From Williamsia faeni (lineage in GTDB: Bacteria > Actinomycetota > Actinomycetes > Mycobacteriales > Mycobacteriaceae), in contig QJJF01000001.1 of assembly GCA_003202005.1 (NCBI GenBank), forward strand, positions 93,099-157,098: 64,000 bases of DNA, given 5' to 3'. The notes under the pieces are model-generated. The model was given only the letters and a program-made list of their open reading frames with translations, was not told the origin of the DNA and did no database searches. Position numbers and translations under genes: made by a program. Of the stretch, positions 58,485-64,000 are shown piece after piece. Every line of letters starts with the position of its first letter. Position 1 is the first letter of the stretch.

Positions 58485-59561
58485 GTGAGTCACATTCACA
58501 AGTGGCGCGTTCTCATCGCAGCCGCACTTGCATTGACAGTCGGAGTGAGCGTTGCTGCCTGTGGTTCGTCGTCCGACGAGGCCACTGTCACTGCCGAAGG
58601 CAAGACCGAACTGAGCTACCTCGGGGTGCCTGCCACCGTGCAGTTCCCGGAGCTGGCCGCCGATCTCGGCTACTTCAAGACGGTCACGCTCAAGTCAGTC
58701 GGCGAATCGACCAGTGGCCCGCAGTCGATTCAGGCAACCGCCACCGGCGATACCGACTTCGGTGGGGCCTTCAACGGCGCCATCGTCAAGCTGAAGTCGG
58801 CCGGATCCCCCATCACCGCGGTTGTCGACTACTACGGCGCCGATGAGAAGACGTACAACGGATTCTATGTACTCGACTCCTCCCCGATCCACAGTGCACG
58901 TGACCTCATCGGCAAGAAGGTGGGCGTCAACACCCTGGGGGCGCATGCCGAGTTCATCATCCGGGAATGGCTTGCACGTGAAGGCCTTTCGGACGATGAG
59001 ATCGCCTCGGTGCAGCTGCTCGTCGTACCACCCATCAACACCGAGACCGCGCTACGCGAAGGACAGATCGACGTCGGCGCCTTCAGCAACATCTTCCGCG
59101 ACAAGGCACTTAAAACAGGTGGTCTGCGTGAACTGTTCACCGATGCGGTATTCGGTGACTTCAGCTACGGAAGCCTCGTCCTGCGCGACGACTTCATCAA
59201 GAAGAACCCCGAGGCCGTCAAAGACTTCGTCCAGGGCACGGCCCGTGCGATTCGCTGGACCCAGGTGACGCCACGCGAAGAGGTCGTCGCGCGGTTCAAG
59301 GACATCCTGACCAAGCGAGGACGTGGTGAGGATCCGGCACTGGCCGAGTACTGGCAGAGCTCGTCGATCCCCACCGCCGGCGGGGTCATCCAGGAAAAAG
59401 AATTCCAGATCTGGATCGATTGGCTCGTCCGCAACAAAGAACTGGACGCAGGCAAACTGACACCCGCTGACCTGTACACCAATGCCGACAACCCCTATTC
59501 CAACGGCACCTACCAGCCGGAGTCGGGGCCCAATGGCGAACCGGTGGTGGCAGCACAATGA
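58485..59561 (+). CDS. ABC transporter substrate-binding lipoprotein, sulfonate type (SBP2)
   Basis: 358 residues from GTG 58485, 6 bp after AAAGGAAA. Signal peptide VLIAAALALTVGVSVAAC with lipobox Cys26. The domain is SsuA/TauA-like and aligns throughout with SBP1 (SVGESTSGPQSIQATATGDTDFGGAFNG, VGVNTLGAHAEFIIREWL, VVPPINTETALREGQ). It is coupled to the ATPase by an ATGA overlap. Probable role: capture of an organosulfonate or sulfate ester outside the membrane. Confidence 0.9.
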   Translation: MSHIHKWRVLIAAALALTVGVSVAACGSSSDEATVTAEGKTELSYLGVPATVQFPELAADLGYFKTVTLKSVGESTSGPQSIQATATGDTDFGGAFNGAIVKLKSAGSPITAVVDYYGADEKTYNGFYVLDSSPIHSARDLIGKKVGVNTLGAHAEFIIREWLAREGLSDDEIASVQLLVVPPINTETALREGQIDVGAFSNIFRDKALKTGGLRELFTDAVFGDFSYGSLVLRDDFIKKNPEAVKDFVQGTARAIRWTQVTPREEVVARFKDILTKRGRGEDPALAEYWQSSSIPTAGGVIQEKEFQIWIDWLVRNKELDAGKLTPADLYTNADNPYSNGTYQPESGPNGEPVVAAQ

Positions 59562-60397
59562 CCACTCCGAAACTGGAACTGCGGGGCGTTCGTAAGTCGT
59601 TCTCCTCCCCCGGAAAACCCGAGTTCGTTGCCATCGACGACATCAGTATCGCCGCAGCCGAAGGTGAGTTCCTGGTGCTCGTCGGCCCCAGCGGCAGCGG
59701 TAAGTCCACGCTGCTCGACCTGGTGGGCGGGCTGACCACGCCGACCGCCGGCGAGATCCTCCTCGACGGCAAACCGATCACCGGTCCCGGCCTGGACCGC
59801 GGCGTGGTGTTTCAGCAGTACGCGCTGCTGCCGTGGCGGACCGCACGTGCCAACATCGAGTTCGGACTGGAAGCCAAGGGGATCTCCCGGCGTCAGCGTC
59901 ATGCCATTGCCGACGAATACCTCGGGTTGGTGGGGCTCGGCGGGTTCGGCGATCACTACCCGCACGAACTCTCCGGCGGCATGAAGCAGCGCGTGGCCAT
60001 CGCCAGGAGTCTCGCCTACGACCCCGAAGTGCTGCTGATGGACGAACCCTTCGCCGCGCTCGACGCCCAGACGCGAGAGTCGTTGCAGGACGAGCTTCTT
60101 CGCATCTGGCGGGCGACCGGCAAGACGATCCTGTTCATCACCCACGGCATCGACGAGGCGATTTACCTCGGCCAGCGGGTCGCCGTGCTCACGGAACGTC
60201 CGGGCCGCATCAAAGAAGTGCTGCCAATCAGCATCGACCGGGATTCCGTGGAAGACATCCGGTCATCCGAACCATTCCGCGACTACCGGCACCGGATCTG
60301 GTTGTCGTTGCGTTCGGAACTACAGAGTTCTACGAACGAAGACGAAGCGCAGCGGAGCTCGACCCTCCCACTGATCGGAGCGGGAAACCATGTCTAG
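59558..60397 (+). CDS. ABC transporter ATPase, sulfonate/taurine type (SsuB/TauB-like)
   Basis: 279 residues. Walker A GPSGSGKST (43-51), Q-loop in VVFQQYALLPW, signature LSGGMKQR (138-145), Walker B VLLMDEP (158-164) and H-loop His196. FQQYALLPWRT is typical of the nitrate/sulfonate/taurine ATPases. The C-terminal residues DEAQRSSTLP are coded by a copy of the short repeat seen at 57.5 kb, so the tail seems to be a recent addition. The gene overlaps the permease by 8 bp. Confidence 0.93.
   Translation: MTTPKLELRGVRKSFSSPGKPEFVAIDDISIAAAEGEFLVLVGPSGSGKSTLLDLVGGLTTPTAGEILLDGKPITGPGLDRGVVFQQYALLPWRTARANIEFGLEAKGISRRQRHAIADEYLGLVGLGGFGDHYPHELSGGMKQRVAIARSLAYDPEVLLMDEPFAALDAQTRESLQDELLRIWRATGKTILFITHGIDEAIYLGQRVAVLTERPGRIKEVLPISIDRDSVEDIRSSEPFRDYRHRIWLSLRSELQSSTNEDEAQRSSTLPLIGAGNHV
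60341..60363 (+). repeat. Third copy of the short dispersed repeat, inside the ATPase 3' end
   Basis: A 23-bp segment, core GACGAAGCGCAGCGGAGCTC plus GAC, is identical to 57533-57555 and 57568-57590. Here it is in the last codons of the ATPase gene, just before the permease start. Confidence 0.8.
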
Positions 60398-61268
60398 TAT
60401 CACGCTGAACAAGGCGACAACAACCACGGCCCCGGCCGAGCCAGCGGCCTCGCCGCAGGCGGCACCGACGCCATCGTCGAGTCGTCGAATCTTGCGCAAG
60501 GCCGCACATTCGGGCCACGCGGTGTTCCGATCCACGATCGTACTCGCGATTCTGATCGCCTTCTGGGAGATCGCGCCCCGCATCGGCCTCGTCGACCGGA
60601 CGTTCCTGCCCGAGTTCTCTGTGGTGGTGCAAGCTCTGGTTGATCTCGCCCAGAGCGGCCAGCTGTGGGAGCACATCTCCGCCAGCCTGAGTCGGGCGCT
60701 CAAGGGGTTTGTGATCGCCGTGATCGTCGCGGTGCCGCTGGGTATTGTGATCGGCTGGTATCGGCCGGTGGCTCAATACCTCAGTCCGGCACTCGAATTG
60801 TTCCGGAACACTGCGGCTCTCGCGCTGCTGCCGGTTTTTGTCCTTGTGCTCGGCATCGGCGAGACGTCGAAGGTGGCGCTGGTCATCTACGCCTGCATCT
60901 TCCCGATCCTGCTCAATACGATCTCCGGGGTCCGCACCGTCGACCCGCTGTTGATCAAGTCAGCTCGTTCCCTAGGGCTTCCGTCCTACCGGCTGTTTCA
61001 GAAGGTGATCCTGCCCGCCGCGTTGCCCACGATCTTCACCGGCATCCGGCTCTCCGCTGCCGCCTCGATTCTGGTACTCATCGCCGCCGAGATGGTCGGT
61101 GCCCGCTCGGGACTGGGCTACCTGATCATGGCCAGCCAGTTGAACTTCCAGATCCCGGAGATGTACGCCGGCATCCTCACCATCGCACTGGTCGGTTTGG
61201 CCTTCAACTTCGTCCTGGTGCTGATCGAGCGCCGGTTCTCCCGCTGGCGCACACCCGCCAACAACTGA
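60390..61268 (+). CDS. ABC transporter permease, sulfonate/taurine type (SsuC/TauC-like)
   Basis: 292 residues with an N-terminal Thr/Ala/Pro-rich cytosolic segment (about 1-35) and six membrane helices. The BPD_transp_1 EAA loop is AARSLG-like (IKSARSLGLPSYRLFQKVILPAALPTIFTGIRLS), which contacts the ATPase. It overlaps the ATPase gene by 8 bp. With SBP1, SBP2 and the ATPase it forms an organosulfur importer. Confidence 0.92.
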   Translation: MSSITLNKATTTTAPAEPAASPQAAPTPSSSRRILRKAAHSGHAVFRSTIVLAILIAFWEIAPRIGLVDRTFLPEFSVVVQALVDLAQSGQLWEHISASLSRALKGFVIAVIVAVPLGIVIGWYRPVAQYLSPALELFRNTAALALLPVFVLVLGIGETSKVALVIYACIFPILLNTISGVRTVDPLLIKSARSLGLPSYRLFQKVILPAALPTIFTGIRLSAAASILVLIAAEMVGARSGLGYLIMASQLNFQIPEMYAGILTIALVGLAFNFVLVLIERRFSRWRTPANN

Positions 61269-61298
61269 ATCACCCTCACTAACAAAGGAACTGACCAA

Positions 61299-62636
61299 AT
61301 GTCTCGTCACCTGCATCTGAACGCCTTCCTGATGGGCGTCGGGCACCACGAGGCCGCGTGGCGCCATCCGCGCACCGCGGAACATGACGTACTCGATGTC
61401 GCCCACTTCGTCCGGCTCGGCCAGATCGCCGAGCGCGGTCGCCTCGACTCGGTGTTCTTCGCAGATGGGCTCGCCGTGGGCCCCAACATCCGGCGCAACA
61501 CCCAGGCGATCTTCGAACCGATCACCCTGTTGTCAGCAATCGCCGGCGGTACCAGCAAAGTCGGTCTGATTGCCACTGCATCAACGGGTTACAACCATCC
61601 CTACACGCTGGCCCGGGCATTCGCGTCGCTCGAGCACATCAGCGGTGGCCGGGCCGGCTGGAACATCGTCACGTCGGGACAAGAGCAGGAGGCGCTGAAC
61701 TTCGGTTTCGACTCGATCCCCGATCACGCGGGTCGATACCGTCGAGCGCAGGAATTCGTCGACGTGGTCAATCGGCTGTGGGACAGCTGGGATGAGGGCG
61801 CCGTGGTGCTCGACGTTGAGCGGGCCGAGTTCGCGAATCCAGATCTGGTCCACACCATCGACCATGTGGGCGAGCACTTTTCGGTGCGCGGTCCGCTGAC
61901 CACGCCGCGTTCGCCGCAGGGCCGGCCGGTACTGGTCCAGGCCGGATCGTCGGAAGACGGCAAGGAACTCGCGGCGCGGTACGCCGAGGTGGTCTTCACC
62001 GCACAGCGCACCATCGCCGAGGGCCAGGACTTCTACCGCGACCTCAAGGGTCGGTTGGCACGCTACGGCCGGGGTCAGGAAGATCTGCAGATCCTTCCGG
62101 GCATCGTGCCGTTCATCGCAAGCACGGAGAAGGAAGCCCTCGCTCTCGAGCGGGAGTTCACCGATCTCATCTCCCCCGACTACGCACTCCGCCAGATCTC
62201 GAACATCTTCAATGTCGACCTCACCGGCCTCTCGCTCGACGCACAGCTCCCCGAGCTGCCGCCGGAGTCGGAGATCGAGGGTATGAAGAGCCGGTCGACC
62301 CTGGTGCGTCAGCTCGCCGCCGACGGCAACCTGACCATTCGTGAACTCATCGGACAGCTCGGCGGTGGTCGCGGTCACCGCAGCATCGCCGGCACACCCG
62401 AGCAGATCGCCGACGACCTCATCGCCTGGGTCGACGCCGGCGCAGCCGACGGCTTCAACGTGATGCCGCCGTACCTGCCCGGTGGTCTCGAGGACTTCGT
62501 CGATCACGTGGTGCCGATCCTGCAGGCCCGCGGCCGGTTCCGTGAGGACTACACCTCGTCGACGCTGCGTGGGCACTACGGGATCGAACTGCCGACAGAC
62601 AGCGGTGCTGTTCATAAGGAGACGGCCTCCGTATGA
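61299..62636 (+). CDS. FMN-dependent monooxygenase, NtaA/SnaA/DszA family
   Basis: 445 residues from ATG 61299, after AAAGGAACTGACC. The LLM TIM barrel has the NtaA/DszA opening LHLNAFLMGVGHHEAAWRHP and HISGGRAGWNIVTSGQEQEALNFG, plus RPVLVQAGSSEDGKELAARYAE. Members use FMNH2 from a partner reductase to oxygenate nitrilotriacetate, sulfones or sulfonates. In this operon (ABC importer, dioxygenases) a desulfonating or C-S-cleaving role fits; no flavin reductase gene is visible before the window ends. The stop overlaps the MFS start (ATGA). Confidence 0.88.
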   Translation: MSRHLHLNAFLMGVGHHEAAWRHPRTAEHDVLDVAHFVRLGQIAERGRLDSVFFADGLAVGPNIRRNTQAIFEPITLLSAIAGGTSKVGLIATASTGYNHPYTLARAFASLEHISGGRAGWNIVTSGQEQEALNFGFDSIPDHAGRYRRAQEFVDVVNRLWDSWDEGAVVLDVERAEFANPDLVHTIDHVGEHFSVRGPLTTPRSPQGRPVLVQAGSSEDGKELAARYAEVVFTAQRTIAEGQDFYRDLKGRLARYGRGQEDLQILPGIVPFIASTEKEALALEREFTDLISPDYALRQISNIFNVDLTGLSLDAQLPELPPESEIEGMKSRSTLVRQLAADGNLTIRELIGQLGGGRGHRSIAGTPEQIADDLIAWVDAGAADGFNVMPPYLPGGLEDFVDHVVPILQARGRFREDYTSSTLRGHYGIELPTDSGAVHKETASV

Positions 62637-63850
62637 CGTCGCTCGACGACCCGAAACCGGGCTCCGTCGAACGACCACTGCGGTCGCTGGCCGGCACCGT
62701 CTATTTGCCGGCAGCCGCATACGGGATCGGGCAGGGGGCGGCAGCACCGGTCATCGTGCTGGCCGCCCTCGAACTCGGCGCGTCGGCTGCGGTCGCCGGG
62801 TTGATGGTGGCGATCGTCGGGCTCGGTCAGGTCATCGGTGACACGTGCTCCGGGCAGATCGTCGCCCGGCTCGGCGAGCGCCGGTCGATCATCGGGGCCA
62901 GTACGGTTGCCGCGACCGGCGCCCTGGCCTGCCTGTTCGCCGTCGGGGTCTGGATGCTGTGCCTCGGAATCCTGGCGGTGGGCCTGGCCAACGCGGTGTG
63001 GGGTCTGGCCCGTCAGAACTATCTGTCCCTGGCGGTCCCGTTTGAGTGGCGTGCCCGGGCGATGTCGCTGTTCGGCGGCGCCATGCGGCTCGGATTCTTC
63101 ATCGGGCCTCTGATCGGGGCTGCCGCGATCTGGCTGATGGGTATCCGTGGCGGGTTTGTGGTGCAGCTCGTCGCGATCATCGCTGCCGGACTGATGATGG
63201 CCCGCCTCCCGGACCCTCCCGGCGCCGGTGCGGTGCCACAGCCGATGAGCCTCCCAGCGGTGTTCGCGCGCCATCGGCGGTTGCTGTCCACGCTCGGAAC
63301 CGGATCGCTACTTCTCGGAGTCGCGCGAAGTGCGCGAGACGCGATCCTGCCGCTCTGGGCCATCCACATCGGGCTCTCCCCCGCGATCGCCAGTCTCCTC
63401 TTCGGCATCGGTGCAGCTGCCGACGTGTTGTTCGCGTACCCGGCCGGACATCTCATGGACCGGTTCGGCCGGACCGTCGTCGCGGTCCCGTCCATCTCCG
63501 TGCTGGGACTGTCGTATCTGCTGATCCCTTTCACCACAACGGCTTTCACGTTCACCGCCGTTGCCGTGCTGATGGGGATCGGCAACGGCTTCGGCAACGG
63601 GGTGATCATGACGATCGGGGCCGACGTCGCCCCGGAAACCGGACGAGCCGAATTCTTGGCGTCCTGGCGATTGACCCATGACGCCGGCTTCCTCGCCGGC
63701 CCACTGTCAATTGCCGTCTGCGCCGCGTTCTTTCCGCTGTCGGTGGCGGTGTTCGCGGCTGCCGGATTGTCCGCCGTCGGGGCGGTTGTTTTGAAGAAGT
63801 ACGTACCGGAATACACCGGGAAGCGTTCTGCAACTACGAAGGATGGATAA
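62633..63850 (+). CDS. MFS transporter
   Basis: 405 residues with twelve predicted helices. The MFS loop 2-3 motif appears as GQIVARLGERRSIIGAS, and the loop 8-9 counterpart as GHLMDRFGRTVVAVPS, both matching the G-x3-D/E-R-x-G-R pattern. It is coupled to the flavin monooxygenase by ATGA overlap, and the next SDR starts directly at its stop (TAAATG). It probably exports a product such as sulfite or the desulfonated carbon skeleton, or imports substrate; direction is unknown. Confidence 0.88.
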   Translation: MTSLDDPKPGSVERPLRSLAGTVYLPAAAYGIGQGAAAPVIVLAALELGASAAVAGLMVAIVGLGQVIGDTCSGQIVARLGERRSIIGASTVAATGALACLFAVGVWMLCLGILAVGLANAVWGLARQNYLSLAVPFEWRARAMSLFGGAMRLGFFIGPLIGAAAIWLMGIRGGFVVQLVAIIAAGLMMARLPDPPGAGAVPQPMSLPAVFARHRRLLSTLGTGSLLLGVARSARDAILPLWAIHIGLSPAIASLLFGIGAAADVLFAYPAGHLMDRFGRTVVAVPSISVLGLSYLLIPFTTTAFTFTAVAVLMGIGNGFGNGVIMTIGADVAPETGRAEFLASWRLTHDAGFLAGPLSIAVCAAFFPLSVAVFAAAGLSAVGAVVLKKYVPEYTGKRSATTKDG

Positions 63851-64000
63851 ATGGATCTCGGATTGACCGACAAGCGCGCACTCGTGACCGGTGGCAGCAA
63901 AGGCATCGGCCTTGCCATCGCCCACCAACTGGCGGCCGAAGGTGCCGATGTTGTCATCGCCGCACGTGATCTCGAGGCGCTGAAGCTGGCGGCCGACGAC
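63851..64000 (+). CDS. Short-chain dehydrogenase/reductase, 5' end only
   Basis: Fifty codons from ATG 63851 ([20 protein letters not shown]) to the window edge. The NAD(P) motif TGGSKGIG is complete; the catalytic Tyr/Lys lie beyond the edge. It directly follows the MFS stop and so extends the organosulfur operon. It may reduce or oxidise the aldehyde or ketone made by the oxygenases. Confidence 0.85.
   Translation, partial: MDLGLTDKRALVTGGSKGIGLAIAHQLAAEGADVVIAARDLEALKLAADD

Noticed and set aside
61299-62636. Naming the flavin monooxygenase dszA, ntaA or ssuD
   Set aside because: Family membership is clear but substrate residues cannot be resolved by eye, and no dszB, dszC or flavin reductase gene is present in the window.
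63830-63957. Minus-strand ORFs over the MFS-SDR junction
   Set aside because: They are shadows of the MFS transporter and SDR genes, which have clear motifs and adjoining stop and start codons.
1-64000. tRNA, rRNA, transposase, integrase or prophage genes
   Set aside because: I looked on both strands for these and found no convincing cloverleaf, rRNA segment, DDE or recombinase motif, or phage structural genes.

Overview
The window is high-GC actinobacterial DNA, most likely from a mycolic-acid-containing genus (order Mycobacteriales, for example Gordonia or a relative). This rests on paired DUF3558 lipoproteins, a secretory LIP-family lipase, two F420/FMN luciferase-like oxidoreductases, a ferredoxin-fused FprB-type reductase, two KstR-like operators, a DUF222/HNH '13E12' gene with an actinobacterial LexA box, and the abundance of ATGA/GTGA start-stop overlaps. 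The genus is an inference. I see no rRNA, tRNA, CRISPR array, transposase or prophage. No stretch longer than 300 bases lacks a gene.

Layout. 1-1257: a tandemly duplicated two-gene module (small protein + lipoprotein). One lipoprotein copy is frameshifted at a C9 tract and another is reduced to its first codons. 1234-2575: LexA box and 13E12 HNH gene. 2695-3740: a predicted multi-branched RNA structure before an amidohydrolase. 3741-8967: DUF2277, quinone-oxidoreductase-like MDR, methyltransferase, then phosphoesterase/acyl-CoA ligase with a KstR-like box, and an alpha/beta hydrolase. 9061-14763: sugar/polyol-type dehydrogenase and SDR, then a coupled FMO / hydrolase / IclR operon divergent from a TetR regulator. 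14779-18390: phosphotransferase-like gene, F420-type oxidoreductase (KstR-like box), secreted lipase. 18461-21616: prenyltransferase-fold protein, methyltransferase and GT4 glycosyltransferase in one operon. 21734-28738: FprB, acyl-ACP thioesterase, two DUF3558 lipoproteins, S4 protein, membrane peptide, DUF4873 protein coupled to an AurF-like diiron oxygenase, MarR. 28782-34888: aldehyde dehydrogenase, ribokinase-like kinase, and a valine catabolism operon (mmsA, acyl-CoA dehydrogenase, mmsB) behind a strong palindromic operator. 35003-47695: small DUF5302 and MORN proteins, flavodoxin, FAD oxidase, LysR, aldo/keto reductase, a TauD-type dioxygenase, PanE-like reductase, a lipoprotein, a disulfide oxidoreductase, a DMT transporter and phosphoketolase. 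47692-54225: SRPBCC protein, SixA phosphatase, AidB-like acyl-CoA dehydrogenase, amidotransferase, secreted lipase, DinB-type polymerase.

54309-64000 is a divergent organosulfur (sulfonate/sulfate-ester) acquisition locus. Two TauD-family dioxygenases and a substrate-binding lipoprotein lie on the minus strand. An IclR regulator, then a second binding protein, ATPase, permease, NtaA/DszA-type flavin monooxygenase, MFS transporter and SDR lie on the plus strand. A shared near-identical motif (57409-57425 and 58357-58373) sits before each arm and is a good candidate for the IclR operator.

The most unusual structure is a dispersed 21-bp (seven-codon) minisatellite that begins at or beside the stop codon of three unrelated genes (15880-15981, 48300-48446, 49367-49577), always in the same orientation relative to one of them. 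The third array fills the whole space between two convergent stop codons. Two 18-bp coding repeats at the gene junctions around 19.56 and 20.35 kb, and a short repeat present at 57.5 and 60.35 kb, add to a picture of active short-repeat expansion at gene ends.
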